This document shows positions 11,330 to 23,269 of a DNA stretch of 64,000 nucleotides, piece after piece; position 1 is the first letter of the stretch; every line of letters begins with the position of its first letter. The notes beneath the pieces are model-generated. The model was not told the origin of the DNA and ran no database searches. It saw only the letters and a list, made by a program, of their open reading frames with translations. Source of the DNA: Steinernema hermaphroditum (Eukaryota; Nematoda; Chromadorea; Rhabditida; Steinernematidae); contig CM059621.1 of NCBI GenBank assembly GCA_030435675.1, forward strand, positions 13,764,001-13,828,000. The letters run 5' to 3'. A program made the translations under genes and the position numbers.

Positions 11330-13070
11330 CAAGTGTTCGACTATTCTCTATGGCGCTAGTGTCTTGTATACTTTTGAATTAAACAAGGGAACATCGATTA
11401 ACTGTTGTATACTCAAAAATTGTCATAGAACCCTTGGCTGGCCTTATTCAATTCCAAGAAATACGGCACCAAGTTTTTCCAATACGATTCATTTCTATTC
11501 CAAATTCTATTCCAAATGGAACTCTACAACAAAGACAAAAATATAAGTAGACTTTGTCTCTCTCAATTCTCTTCAGTTCAAAGTTCAAAAGTGAACAGTT
11601 CACTTGTTATCATCTTAACCTGCATCTAAAGATTGTCGTTCTAAAAATATGCAGATACGTGCAGTACGTGGTGAATGCGAACGGGAACTCTTAAGACAAG
11701 AGATCTTTCCTGACCAGGATTTCACATACGCAGTAAAATGTACAGTTTATGAGAGGCCGCATTCCCAGGCTTACACGATTAACCTAATGCCTACGTAGGT
11801 CTAAATTAAATACCCGAGTCACGGGATCATCAAGTGCAAAAATCATTTAAATCTCGTTTTAGCATGCACCATCTTTTTACACTATTGTAATCGAACCATA
11901 TTTCGCCAGAATGTGATGAAGGCTTTACTTGCAAAAATTTACATCGCATAGATTCACAGAGTACCCATCCAAAATACGATTGCCATACGTGCCAGAGCGA
12001 CGTCAAAGTACGCAAAAACGATGTCGTCTTATCGGCAAATCATATTTTTAGGGCTGACAACAGCTAGCACAAACATCGCCCTAGTCAAAGGGTCACAGAG
12101 CAGTGATCGGCTCTCTCTCCAGCTCCCAAAAATAGGGCTATGTCGTTGACATTTTCTCAAATGTGAATTCTTGGCGACTGTACAAAAATATCGTTTAGCA
12201 AGAGAACGCTATAGATGAGGGTGCGTATAGTGCTACCGCGTTGGAAGGAAGGCGGTTGTAAAGGAGCAGAGGAGTGATAACACGAGGTAGCGAAGTTAAT
12301 AGTGCACTGGCGGAATGTAAACAAAGAAAAAGGTTTAATTTCGCCATTTGTTTTCCAGAACGTTAACCACTGTCTACAGCCTAGGGAATACTGGAGTCAT
12401 TCCTCACTAATGCAGAGATCGCAGAAGGGAAAAATGAAATTGGAACTGTGGTGGTGATGATGGTGATTACAAAAATTGTAATCTGCCCCACAGGAGTATA
12501 AACCAGATGTGAAAAAGGTTAGATTTGGAAATGGCAGAGCACCGCCGCTGATCAATATGAAATATCCACGAATACTGCAAGACTTGTGAAAGTTTCGACA
12601 ACTGCATAAGTTACAGGACAGCATATATTGAAATAAATTGAAAATTATAATTGACAGGGCATGCTATGCATATACAGGAATGCTCAAATGTATCTGATGC
12701 ATATCTGATACACCAGATGCATATTTGTTAATTCGTAAATACTCTCAAAAATTAATAGCCTTTATAAATATAATAAGCACAAAATCGCTATTAATCTGTG
12801 TTTTCAACAATAGTGACAGTAATGATTGACAGTAAGGTAGGGAACAAGCGGAGACCAACAAGCATTGACATCTAGAAAAGGTGTGAAAGTGAACCGATAT
12901 AGGTCCTATCAGATTGTTATTTATGCTCATAGGCGAAAAGCACCTGAATTGAGAAGTCCCATAATTTTCAAAAATTTATCGAACATTGACGGTTTCTGAA
13001 GCAAAATATAGGTCGTACGTTTCGCAGATAGTATGGGAAACAAAAATCGTTTGTTTCAAACTCTTGAAGT
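11330..13070. other. Gene-free stretch
   Basis: AT-rich, with no supported gene. It holds about ten + strand CAAAAAT motifs and a TGATGCATAT-type repeat around 12690-12730. Confidence 0.45.
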
Positions 13071-13074
13071 TTTA

Positions 13075-13430
13075 AAATAAGGCACCATCAGAACATAACC
13101 ATAACCAAGAAGCTGGCTGTACCGGTCCTTTTCTGCACAACACAGAACCAACACAGTTGCGCAATCAATGTACTAAGATAGAGAGGTGTAATACAGTCAC
13201 ACGTAATGAAATACATATGTGTCCTTTGTTTCATACTCCTTCGATTAGATGACAAGAACTAAGGCACTGGAAGCGAACTAGATCTCATTCACCTCCTCTC
13301 CTCAATGCACGGCTCCAAAAACAATCTACTAAAGTTGAAAAACAAGGCACGATCAGAACATTACCAACGCTGCCCGTACCGGTCCTGTTTCTGCACAACA
13401 CAGAACCAGACGTTGCGCAATCAAATCGCC
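13075..13430 (+). repeat. Dispersed repeat, two local copies (third near 62750-62865)
   Basis: 13075-13175 and 13340-13425 share AAGGCACSATCAGAACAT, GTACCGGTCC, TTTCTGCACAACACAGAACCA and TTGCGCAATCAA. A more diverged version at about 62750-62865 keeps the CCCTACCGACCCTGTGCCC-type block. The element's nature is unknown. Confidence 0.6.
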
Positions 13431-14150
13431 ACTTTTTGCACTCTAACGCGCAGCACGTGAGCGAGCGAACATCATTAAAAATGCAAGGCATCCGAACAGC
13501 AAAAAAGTGGACATTTAATTGCACCGCTGACAGGCGATAAACCCTAAACTGAGCGCAGAATCCACAGTACACAGAACGGGAAACGCCGGAGCCGGTTCTC
13601 CGCTACAGAGATCGTTCTGGCACAGAAGACTCAGAGAACAAGGACAGCCTGGATACGGGCGTGTCACAGGACGAATCCAAAAATCACAAGTTAAGCTGAA
13701 TTTCAAACACGCCGCGACGATCGAGGAACTCTGATTTCCGACGGAAATTAGACAAAAACCAATTATTGGTTCCGTCAGCGTCGCTGTGGGACGCTAATCG
13801 ATGGCGCAGAACAGCTGACCACGTCGAATGACCCAATTCGTCAAAGAGGATGACCTCTTTTCCGCACAAGACCACAACTCAGGGGATTTCAGGATTTCCC
13901 GTGGAGGAGGAGTGATGTGCCGAAAGTACAATTGAATTGGAGGACCGATCAATGTGGAGATGTCTCGGGTGGTGGGAGAGAGGCGTGATAAGGGCGCCGC
14001 GATGACGAGAGGGTCAACGCCCCGTGATAACATCACTCCGTTGCACTCAACCGTGCAGTGAATGCGGTGAGGAATTCGAGCGCTGACGTGGTTCTCGAGG
14101 ACAGGGCAGCCTCCGGTGTAATCGTTTCACCGGTTGAAGAGGGAAGGAGC
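13430..14150. other. GC-rich island
   Basis: High GC. A minus frame at 13794-14036 is open for about 80 codons, but overlapping minus frames are also open and no splice sites decide between them. The sequence carries GTGATAAGGGCG and CCGTGATAACATC, which resemble GATA-factor sites. A regulatory role or an unrecognised exon are both possible. Confidence 0.3.
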
Positions 14151-14279
14151 CGAAGAAAGAAATCACATTCTCACCATGGAAATAATCCAATTTTACGATA
14201 TTCCATGCACTATTCCAGGACGCAGGTGGTGAGGTACATAGAAAAGCACGGCAGTTCAAAAATCCGGAAAGTTTGAGGT

Positions 14280-16080
14280 CCTTAGACGTTTAATGTGTGT
14301 AAAAGGGCACATATTTTGAATCAAACCCCAGTCGAGTGCCGACGCTTTAACTTCTGAACTGATTTCCAAACGAAGTGTTGGATGTGGCATCACCACGATT
14401 GGCGCACATGAGGACCACACATGTAGTCCGGGGTCGGATACTAAAGTTTTGCTAAATTTCGTGAAGTTTTTGGGTTATGCGAGGATTTATATCAATGTCC
14501 ACTTTCACACAGCAAATCAAGTCGAGTCTGTTAGATTTTTTCTTTGGATCGATGCCTGCTTGCCTTAACAAAAATACAACGAGATATTTTCCATTATTTA
14601 ACTACGAACTACAGTGATTGTGTCGTAACGTCGCAAAAATTATGAAACACATTAAATCCAGCAACTATCCGATTAAGTAGCTGATATAAAGTAAATAAGA
14701 CTAGTCAACAAAAATGCTGCAACAGTCTCACCTCAGGGTCCCCCGTAGGTTTCGTCGCAAAATATAGCATTTTTTAACTGTGATTGCTGGTCATCGCTCT
14801 ACTTTACGCGGATGGCCCGGTTTCTGGACAAAAACGCAATTAATTATTCCATTTTACAATGGCAGAAATCAGCCGCTCCACAAATGGAGCTCTAGAAGTC
14901 AGCCACGACTGAAAACAATCACCGACGAAGGCCCCGCCGCGAAAAGCATAACCCACGTTCCACACCCCACATTTTACAAGACTTACTAGCGTGGCAAAGA
15001 CTAATGTTATGTTTCAAAAATCAGTACGTCAGAAGCTTGAAAAATACATAGGCTACACAGAATTCGTCGGTGATTTGTGTCTAAATAAGGAAAGAACAAC
15101 GTCGATGACTTCTTCAAGACGTTCCAAACTGGAAACTGGAAACAGAGTGCGTGAGAAGAGACCAGATGGGACTTGGGCCATATGATCCAACTTTTTTTCT
15201 AGCAGAATAAGATATATGCATCAAAGTGTACAGAATATAGTGATAGCAATGTGATAAAATTCTACGGTGCATCTGATTCTTACTTTGTTGTGCTATACCA
15301 TTGAATGCATCGAATAAAAGTAAAAGAAAGTACGAATTAAGTGAATGCAATGTGAATAAAAATGGATTTCTTGAATTCAGAAAGAATTATGATCACCAAA
15401 AATTTTGAATAGCATCAAATTGGGCAAATATTAAGCGCGACTTACCGAACTCGTTATAGAGAGGCAATTGTGAGTAATGAGCTTTTCTTGAGAGTGTGAT
15501 GCATTCAAAAATAACATAAACCAAGGTATATTTCAACCAAAACCACGCGCCGTTTAGCACCGTGCGGAAATGAAACATTGCCTCTCCGAACAATGAGAGG
15601 CTTCATCGCCTTTATTCGTCGTTCTTCTTCCTTTCTTGGAACTGGTCTCTCCGTTCGATCACAAATCACGCCCATGACGTGGTCATTAGTGGGAGATGTG
15701 GATTAATGTGAGTATATTACGAAGGAAATGAGCTAAACTGACTGAAACTGACACTGACATAAAAAATAACTATGTTCAGGATGTGAAGACAAGAACTAAC
15801 TGCAACAATAACTGGAGATAAGATGTATAAATGATAGTTAGCAAGATGTTTTGATTTGTGAAGGATATATCAGACGATTCCAGTACTTCAAGTACTTCAA
15901 AGAAGGAATGAAAATGCATTGTGAAAAGGCGTCAAAGATACCGTTTTTTATAAAGTGAGATGCCTTGACTGTTTTCGAATTGCTTGGTTCTTCCAAGTTG
16001 CATGGATTGTTCAGCTTATACCTTCATGAATCCACCCAAAAGCGACCTCCACACACAAAAATCTGTGTAGTTAACATGTA
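14280..16080. other. Gene-free stretch
   Basis: Mostly AT-rich with no supported gene. CAAAAAT motifs occur near 14569, 14634, 14708, 15014, 15396, 15506 and 16056. Confidence 0.45.
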
Positions 16081-16185
16081 TGAGAGTACACTATACGCGT
16101 TTTTGGGAAGAAAACTCGGTGGCGGGGAACAATCGACGGGCAGCGGCGTGCCCACGAAGCCTAAACTCTTCGCCGTCTCGTCAGG

Positions 16186-16365
16186 ATGGCGGCTCCGCGG
16201 CGGGACTGCGTCGACGAGAACAACAACAACACGACGAGTTCGACTCGAACGGGGCAGACACGCAGACGCAGGAGTAAACAGGTCTCGAGCCAATTGAAAA
16301 AGACGTCTGGCGACGAGTCTGAAGAGAGTCGGCAGCTGAGTCACGGACGCAAATGGAGAGATTGA
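16186..16365 (+). CDS. Candidate N-terminal exon, basic/acidic disordered peptide
   Basis: A 59-codon frame starts at ATG 16186 directly after GTCTCGTCAG, a plausible trans-splice or 3' splice acceptor. It begins MAAPRRDCVDENNNN, then has a TRRRRSKQ basic patch, then GDESEESRQLSHGRKWRD before the stop. Asn/Ser/Thr-rich and charged-cluster composition fits a disordered protein start. Two other frames are also open over part of it, and no family is recognised. No clear donor was found, so it may be a short complete gene, an N-terminal exon or chance. Confidence 0.25.
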   Translation: MAAPRRDCVDENNNNTTSSTRTGQTRRRRSKQVSSQLKKTSGDESEESRQLSHGRKWRD

Positions 16366-16379
16366 TGAGATTAGGAGGA

Positions 16380-19100
16380 TTTCAAAGCGGCGAACATGGA
16401 ACGAACGCGGATATTGGAGTGGGGCGACCACTGTCGCCGGGGAAGTGTGCAAACAGCGGCACAAAGTGCTGACGTCGGCGATTTGCAGTCGGGCACGTAG
16501 ACGAGGCGAAACTTGGTTATGCCGTGAATATGAATTTGCGAATTATCGCCGTCTCTGAATGGAAGCGGATGTTGCAGAAAGTGGTGCAGAGTTGACAATT
16601 GGGAGTTTCTCACGAAAAGACATGTCCACAGCTTCTAATAGTCCATCGTCTAGCGGTCTCGATGATTCGTACGCAAATATTACCAAAGCGCTTCTAGCGC
16701 AATGCATTGGATGAAGACCCAAGAAAAAAATAAGTAACTCAAATACAGATTTTCGGTTGAAAATATGAGACGCCGCTGCAAGTCAATTCCAAAAATTCAC
16801 CATGTTACTCAGAAAGGTAAGTTGAAAGTTGTTATGAAATTATAGGCGATGCATAAATGCAAAAAACTAAAAAGCTCCAAGACCTCTATTGAAGCAATGT
16901 ACAAAAAAGACATTTATGCCTAACACAAAATGTCATGAAATGAACGATATGCATCGGGAATCATCAAAAATGAGGACCTGTCTTCTACAGAACATCGAAG
17001 GAGGCTAGAAAATTATAAAAAGACGAATTGAGTATAAGGAAGTTGGACGCAAAATTATGAAATGGAACGCGAACCGTTCAGCAATCCGAATCCAAGCAAT
17101 GAAGCACAAATCGAAAGATGTGACTCTTATAATCACCTAAAGAAACTATCGTCATCTAGAGGAAAAGACGATCGGCGAAATATGAAAAATTTGGAACGGA
17201 AAAGAGGTGTATGAAAAAGAAGTGATTCCTTCTATACAAAAATTAAAGTCCCGATCAATGAGAAATTTTGGATTTTCGCGAGAAATAACCATAACTTCCT
17301 CAAGGTGTCCTTATCAGAAGATCGGATGGGATGGAACAGCAAAAGTTTTTCGTGAAATGAATCACTCTATCACATTGAAAGACAGTATGATTAACATAAG
17401 ACTGAATCATAAAGTGAAAATACTGACAGTACTCGCGTTGCTTATTCTCAATCTACTAAATCTCCTTGTACTAAAGCGGCGCTAACGAAAGTGTACTCTG
17501 GAAATAAGCCGAAAAGATCATCTTCCCCTTCAGAAATAACATGCACTAAACATTCGTCTTGGTTTCCTCTTATTTTCAGCGTACACCCTCTCCCACGCGT
17601 CGACCACCCTCAGATCACTTATAGCACAGCGTGTCATAAATAAACACACTGTCCGTCACCGGCGTCGACCAACACAGCACCTAACGCGTAAAAACGTTTC
17701 CGTAACAGTCAGTACAATCCGGAATTCGCATTTCTCATCGATGCCGACGCGGCGGATATAAATTCGTAGCGAAATGAAACGCAAAAAGCGTCGTTTCGGG
17801 GCGATCGGCGAGGGACGAGCGTGAGTTACGACTATAAAGTGCGGCAGACACACTAGAGTGCCGTGTGTGTGCACTTCTTGTAGCAAAGATCGCTCCTGCA
17901 CGCCGAGTTATTTCGGGTGTTAAGCGGGTCGCTGATAAGAGCCTCGGACAGGACGCCGCGACGAAATTAGAACGGCGGCGCCTTTGGCATGATGAGAGAG
18001 AAAAAGGAATGTGTTGCGAAATGGGAGTTTAATTAGTTGCTGGAGAGAGGGATCGGCGGAGGAAAGTGGATGTTTTCAAGTTGCCATGGGGCTTTGGAGA
18101 AATGCCAACGACAGCTGAAGCAGTAGGGAAATTCTGTGGAATAAGTATAATGCAAAGATGAAGAAAACATCGAAAGTCAAATTCCGCTTTCGAAAGTGCT
18201 CCCATTTTCTCAAAGGGACCTGATATTTTCCGATCAAAAATCTTAAAAATCCCTCTTAAAAGATATTCAAAGAAGATTCCGTTGCAGAGCAGGTACACTT
18301 ATCGTCCAAATGTCAAGAATCAGATTCGTAAAAGCTACAAAGTCAGTGATTCGAATTGGAATGTCCGAGTCCATTATGTAATGATCAATAAAGTCAAACA
18401 TAAAATCGGGTTTTCGCATTGACTTTCAAAGGTAATTTCAAACGATTGTCATTGTAAAGAAACCCGCGAAGTGCGTTCGAGTGCAAACTGTGCAAGGTTT
18501 CCAAAAATCAGCAACTCATAGTCGCTCTATGCCATGTAAAACATCTGGAAAAACAGCGAGTCTTTCGTGGCTGATCAGGCTTTTATGTCAGAATCCAGCA
18601 GTGATTCACGAACTTGTGTAAGAGACGCACCAAATCAACGTGACTCCTATATGGTAATGGTGTGGTTGGCGGAGATATAAATGAACGGTAATGATATGTA
18701 TGAAATATGGCTTCATCTAATATTGTTCATCTTTTGATGTTTTTAATGTTAGTGTTTAGGGGATGAGTTTCCGAATCCCCTATGATTAGTAAACGTCGAA
18801 CATTCGAATACCGTATTTCTCAAAGGATAAAAGGGAGAAAAAGGTCCGGTCCACTATCAGTCTTTGCAATTTCTTCATATGTAAAATTCGTTCATCAGGA
18901 TAGATCGCTGCTAAGGACAACTGTGTAGAAATCATGGTCTTGTACAATTCGTATATGATAGCGTGATTTGACACATGCACATGTCACGTAATGCCTCCTT
19001 TACCTTTGTCGACTGCTGTGGCGCTCTGAAAAGAACAACTTGAGGAGCGCTCCTGCTTGTCGGAGAGCGCAACAATAAGTGCTCATTGCTCTGTTGTTTG
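16380..19100. other. Gene-free stretch with GC-rich islands
   Basis: GC-rich islands lie at about 16380-16610 and 17600-18010. The second contains GTCATAAATAAACA (caudal/Hox-like and forkhead-like), GGATATAAATTCG and CGCTGATAAGAG (GATA-like) in CpG-rich sequence without a consistent frame. The remainder is AT-rich. Confidence 0.4.
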
Positions 19101-19110
19101 TCGTTTGCAG

Positions 19111-19355
19111 CAGAGACGGACGAACTATTGCCACTGGCAACGGAGCTCCATCTGAATGCCGATGTTTGTTCCCGTTTTTGCACGTGGAGGACTAAAACGC
19201 GAGGAGCACGCGCTCGTGGCCGAAGAATTTGCCCGGTCGACGCTAAGAGGCTTAGGGGACCAATAAAGAACACGATTCGCACTCGGCAAAGAAGTACCAG
19301 GAGTGTGGTCATTGTCTTTGGAAATAGAACGGTGAATTCTGGACAAGAATGTTAG
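19111..19355 (+). CDS. Doubtful coding exon
   Basis: A frame is open from a fair 3' splice site (TCGTTTGCAG at 19101-19110) to a stop at 19355. It begins ETDELLPLATELHL and later becomes Arg-rich. No donor or family was found, and the minus strand is also open here. Confidence 0.15.
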
Positions 19356-19716
19356 TAAATGACGAATAATAAAAAAAACAAAGAAATACCTTGCGTTATG
19401 CTGCCTTTACGAAATTAAACTTCTACTTCATTTCACTTTATTTCTACCTTATTCTTCCATTTCTACCTTACTTCACGAATCTTAGTTAGGATATGAAAAA
19501 TATCAACCCCGCTCGCCGATCAACCCGCAAATCAAAATTAAAAATTTAAAAATTTTTTGAAAAAACGTTCTGAAAATGCATCGCAGAATAGCAGTTCCAT
19601 GAATTTTTTTTATTATAGGCAGTTGTTTCAGGTCTTGAACACGCTTGACATAGCTGCTTGCTTCCCCTTTCAAAAATTAAGTAAAAGGGAAGTATCGAGC
19701 GGTAGTCAAAAATGTA

Positions 19717-20546
19717 CACGATTTATCTTCCCGAATCAACGACTTACGCCGTGTAGGACGTCTCATATATGCACAAAGAAGAACATAGTCACACCTTGGT
19801 CACTGATTTTCTTCTGATTTCGGTGGAGCAGACGAATCCGAATAGAATGCAGCGTTCCCATTAGTTTGCGCGGGCATCGAAGTGTAGAAGATGACGCCCC
19901 GGGCTCCCACCACGAAGCCCCTGTACCGTAACCCCGACCGTGCGAGCGAGTGCCATCCGCGCGGCGTTCCATTTTCGTATTTGGCTTGTTGTTCAGAGTT
20001 TTGTGGTTGCTTTTGTATTAACCGGGTATCGTTCCCTTGTGGACGGTTATAAAGTGTTTTTCCTAAGTCGTGCCCCGCGTCCCACGCACAGGAATTGTCA
20101 CCGGAGTCTCGTCGGACAACCCTCTCGTCGTTTCTCCCCTGGTTTCCCACATTCGTACGGCTGCGCCCGTACAACATTGGTGCCCCGAGTGCGCGCGTAC
20201 AACAGAAGTCGTGAAGAGCTGATTCCGGAAGTGGAACAGCGGTGGAGCAGAGCCAACGGAGCGGAGAGTCATCTTTGGTTCGGCTGGCGGCGTGGACTTC
20301 AGAGTTGCAGCGCTTTTTCGGCTTCTCTGGCGGCGCGGGTAGAGTCGGGCGGTCGTGACGGGCTTTTTGGCGAGACGGTGGAACTACGGCTCCCTGGTGT
20401 TCCAGGCCTTCTGAGAGCCGGGGCGATCATTGCACCAACAACGACGGCCGAGAACGACCGCTCACTCAACTCATTCGGCTCAGACAGCCTCAGAGAGAGA
20501 GCGAGTGGACGACCCGACCGATAGCTGGGGGCACAAATGAAAGACC
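19717..20546 (-). mobile_element. R1 retroposon copy A, interrupted by an LTR relic
   Basis: This is a full-length member of the R1 family in minus orientation, about 504 bp once the 326 bp insertion (LTR relic plus its target duplication) is removed. It is flanked by a 12 bp target-site duplication, GTCAAAAATGTA, at 19705-19716 and 20547-20558. The head (right end) starts GGTCTTTCATTTGTG as in the other copies. The tail (left end) carries a single AAATCGTGT unit. Variable 11-12 bp target duplications and a short-repeat tail point to LINE-type target-primed reverse transcription, so it is SINE-like or a short non-autonomous LINE derivative. No clear tRNA-type A and B boxes were found. Confidence 0.85.
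19883..20204 (+). mobile_element. LTR-retrotransposon relic: LTR + primer-binding site + LTR end
   Basis: The insertion into R1 copy A is bounded by a 4 bp duplication, GAAG (19879-19882 and 20205-20208). The empty site is seen in copies B and C. A 294 bp LTR (19883-20176) starts TGTAG and ends ACAACA. It is followed at once by TTGGTGCCCCGAGTG (20177-20191), which looks like a tRNA primer-binding site. Then comes GTGCGCGCGTACAACA, nearly the same as the LTR end CTGCGCCCGTACAACA. The whole internal region and most of the second LTR have been lost. A TATAAA at 20048-20053 could be the LTR promoter. No coding region remains. Confidence 0.8.
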
Positions 20547-20574
20547 GTCAAAAATGTAACTAAGGTTCATTAAA

Positions 20575-20725
20575 GCAAAAGAAGCCTATACAAGATAGTG
20601 ATAAACCAGGCTTATGACTCCAATGTTGCCACTCACATAGATTCATGTTTCGAGTGTTAGGATAGGAAATGGAGAAACAGCGACCGGCTGCCCAGCAAAA
20701 ATTTTAAAATTTCTATCACGGAGCA
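20575..20725 (+). repeat. Dispersed ~150 bp repeat (second copy 57195-57335)
   Basis: This segment shares AACCAGGCTTATGAC, CATGTTTCG, TGTTAGGATA, GGAGAAAC and GCAAAAATTTT-type blocks with 57195-57335 in the same orientation. A CAGGTCTTGAACACG block also occurs near both loci (19630 and 57416). Confidence 0.65.
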
Positions 20726-21500
20726 CCCAGCAGCAGTAAAATTAGTCGGCCAAGTAGTGGCATGTTTAAATTAGCATACGAAAAGAGATAGAATGACAAA
20801 AGAAATCATAGAAACAGAGATGCCGATTCGGTGAAATTTCGCAATTCGGCCTTATTGACCTATTGGAGAGAATTGGAGAAAAGCTTATTGGAGCAAAGAT
20901 CGGATGACCTCTGGGTCATCTTGTGACTTTACCTTGTCGGTTGGTAGTTGAATGATGCAAAAATACAGATGTCAGTAAAAAGTACAGTATAATCCTTTCC
21001 ATAGCTCGTTCTCTAAGCGATTTATCTAAGCATACTTGTGCAAAAATTCAACCAATGTCCGATTAAACCGATGTCATAAACTTAAACTGAGCTCAATTTA
21101 CTAGCAGTCATCGACACACTTCTCTGGATTCTTCAAATTTTCTCGCACTTAAATGGATAGGCCCAAAAATCTACCATTATTGCTCAAGAGTAGGGTTGTC
21201 GAACCGAATGCCTCAAGAGTCGTGTGTCGCCGGACTGACTAAAGTCATAAACAAAGTTATGGCAAGTTTCCATAAAGTGTTCCGGGAACCCTTTCTTTTC
21301 CAATTTGTGTTCCTTTCCTCGGCACCATTCGACAAATGAGTTTCCGTTATGTGATACCGCGAATTGCCCGCTTAACCCAAATACATTCGAACGCCAGATT
21401 CCGGCATATTACAACAAACGATCCCGTTTCATCGAAAAAGGAGATCACCCTTTGTTTCAAGAAGTCACATTTCAAGGGTGACCTAATTTGTTAAACCGAA
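20726..21500. other. Gene-free stretch upstream of the collagen gene
   Basis: Probably the collagen upstream region. TTTCAAGGGTGACCTAA (about 21470-21486) contains TGACCT, the reverse complement of the nuclear-receptor half-site AGGTCA. Moulting-linked receptors are known regulators of nematode collagens, so this is a reasonable but unproven control site. Confidence 0.3.
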
Positions 21501-21507
21501 AAATGAA

Positions 21508-21515
21508 TATAAAAG
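21508..21515 (+). promoter_or_regulatory. TATA box of the collagen gene
   Basis: TATAAAAG lies 58 bp upstream of the preferred start codon at 21566. That leaves room for a transcription start about 30 bp downstream and a short leader. Its position argues against using the in-frame ATG at 21503. Confidence 0.6.
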
Positions 21516-21565
21516 CGCGCACCGCCGAAGAAGAGACAACTCCCGAATCGGGTCGACCTCCCGCG

Positions 21566-21706
21566 ATGAAGGTGCACACCGCCACGTTTCTCGCCTCCTC
21601 CGTCAGCGGATTCGCGCTTCTTGTCTGCCTCCTCGCCGTCTTCAACATCTACTCCGACGTCCAAACCATTTGGGAAGAGCTCGATTCTGAGATCAGCATA
21701 TTCAGG
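21566..21706 (+). CDS. Cuticle collagen, ROL-6/SQT-1-like, exon 1
   Basis: This exon encodes residues 1-47 of a 332-residue cuticle collagen. It begins MKVHTATFL and contains the hydrophobic signal-anchor segment (about residues 8-28, SGFALLVCLLAVFNIYS), then the conserved leader region ending EISIFR. The start at 21566 was chosen because it matches the short N-terminus usual in this family and sits at a sensible distance from the TATA box. An ATG at 21503 in the same frame would add 21 polar residues. The exon ends at a strong donor (CAGG before GTAAGT, 21707). The product would be secreted by the hypodermis and assembled into the cuticle. Confidence 0.9.
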
Positions 21707-22411
21707 GTAAGTTCAAAACTTGAACCCTCTTTGCTTATATATCCTGCTAACTAAACTGTCAAACACAGTGATTTTCCACAGAAAATCAAAAAAAAAACGT
21801 TTGACTCGGCGTATGTAGAGCGAGCAATCGAGTCAACTTGAGTTGGACTCGAGTAGATTCGACTGCTCCACGAAATCCGAACCTTGACTCAAGTCGTTAC
21901 CACAATTCGTTACCACAATTCGTTTAAAAAAAAAATACCCGCGCCACAAAAATTGTGGCATCGATTCATTGGCATTCATGGGACAAAAAAATTAAATTAG
22001 CTATCAGGAAATTCTTTGGGAAATTGGAAAAAGACGGAGACGATAAATGTGAATGATAGGAGTTAATATTGCCGGATTTCAATTCGATCAATGTTTCTCA
22101 GCCTTGGGAGAGTGCCTTAGAGACAATTATACAAAAATTTATGAAGTATGTCACGAAAATTTGGACATCAATTTGGAAGGCACAAATTACCTATTTTTCT
22201 CATTTCGCCAAAAAATGCGAAGAACACAAACGATGTAAGACGGAAAAGTTGAATGCTAATCATAACAGTAGTACTTCACTGGCTTCAATGTCTAAATGAT
22301 CCTATGACTGCTTGATTCATATTTCCATTAAGCTCAAAATTGAAACCTGGGGGTAAACGCAAAGAGTATCATACGTAGCCAGCCGCAGTCGTCTCAAACA
22401 ATTTATTTTAG
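21707..22411 (+). other. Collagen intron 1 (705 bp)
   Basis: GTAAGT donor and ATTTTAG acceptor, phase 0. It contains a local ACCACAATTCGTT tandem (about 21899-21925), GAGTC-rich palindromic sequence (about 21830-21895) and two CAAAAAT motifs (21947 and 22130). The open frames inside are not supported as exons. Confidence 0.85.
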
Positions 22412-23269
22412 AGCACAACTGATGACCTCTGGCGCGACATCGTGACTCTCTCGGAAGGACGTCGTGTTCGCCGTCAAGCCTATGACCAGAAGCCCCAGGA
22501 GAACGGCTACGATAGCCTTTCCACCGCCGTCCAGCACCCGGCAAGTGGACTCGGAAGCGCTCCGGGCATCCCTGAGAACAATCCTCCGAGCATTCCTCCT
22601 TCACTTAACGGAGGCTCCAACGCGGGTGGTCCCGTCGGAGGATGTCAATGCCAAGCCGTGAACAAGTGCCCTGCGGGACCTGCTGGACCTAAGGGTGTTC
22701 CTGGAAAGCCCGGCCCCAATGGTCTCCCTGGACAAGACGGAAAGCCCGGCGTCGACGCCCAGGACAGCACTCCCGAAAGAAACACTGGATCTGGATGCTT
22801 CCACTGCCCTCCTGGATTCCAAGGACCTCCCGGGCCCGCTGGACGTATTGGAAGTCGCGGAATGGCTGGAGCCCGTGGACAGGATGGCATGCCCGGACGA
22901 GATGGCCAGCCTGGACATCCTGGAGAGGCCGGACCCCCTGGACTTCCTGGACCCAACGGACCTGTCGGGCCTGCTGGAGATAAGGGTCACGACGGAGTGC
23001 AACCTATTGGCCGTCCTGGACCCAAGGGAAAGCGTGGAGAACAAGGACAAGAAGGACCTGCTGGAGAGAAGGGCTACGATGCTGAAGCTGGCGCCGCCGG
23101 TCCTCGCGGGCCCGTTGGAGGACCTGGAGCCCAGGGGCCTCAAGGAGCCATTGGCCAGCCAGGAGAAGAAGGACCTGCTGGACGTCCTGGAAAGGACGCC
23201 GAGTACTGTCCCTGTCCCACTCGCGGAGCAGATCGCGGAGTCAACGGAAATGGCTACCGCAAGCACTAA
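22412..23269 (+). CDS. Cuticle collagen, ROL-6/SQT-1-like, exon 2
   Basis: This exon completes the collagen (residues 48-332). It opens [11 protein letters not shown], followed by the RRVRR furin/BLI-4-type processing site at residues 64-68. A Pro/Gly/Ser linker leads to CQC at 125-127 and C133, which starts the first Gly-X-Y block. A non-helical break with CFHC follows, then a long interrupted Gly-X-Y domain containing [11 protein letters not shown] and IGRPGPKG. The end is DAEYCPCP, with cysteines at 313 and 315, then a short tail ending NGYRKH. Cysteine layout and the PIGRPGP and KDAEYC signatures place it with ROL-6/SQT-1-type collagens. The stop is TAA at 23267-23269. No AATAAA was seen close downstream. 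Confidence 0.95.
   Translation, partial: STTDDLWRDIVTLSEGRRVRRQAYDQKPQENGYDSLSTAVQHPASGLGSAPGIPENNPPSIPPSLNGGSNAGGPVGGCQCQAVNKCPAGPAGPKGVPGKPGPNGLPGQDGKPGVDAQDSTPERNTGSGCFHCPPGFQGPPGPAGRIGSRGMAGARGQDGMPGRDGQPGHPGEAGPPGLPGPNGPVGPAGDKGHDGVQPIGRPGPKGKRGEQGQEGPAGEKGYDAEAGAAGPRGPVGGPGAQGPQGAIGQPGEEGPAGRPGKDAEYCPCPTRGADRGVNGNGYRKH

Noticed and set aside
19940..20524. 194-codon + open frame
   Set aside because: It crosses the LTR relic and the antisense of R1 copy A, so it is a chimera of two mobile elements.
22317..23266. Long minus and alternative-frame open frames across the collagen exon
   Set aside because: They are produced by the Gly-Pro-rich repetitive coding sequence. The + frame has all collagen signatures.
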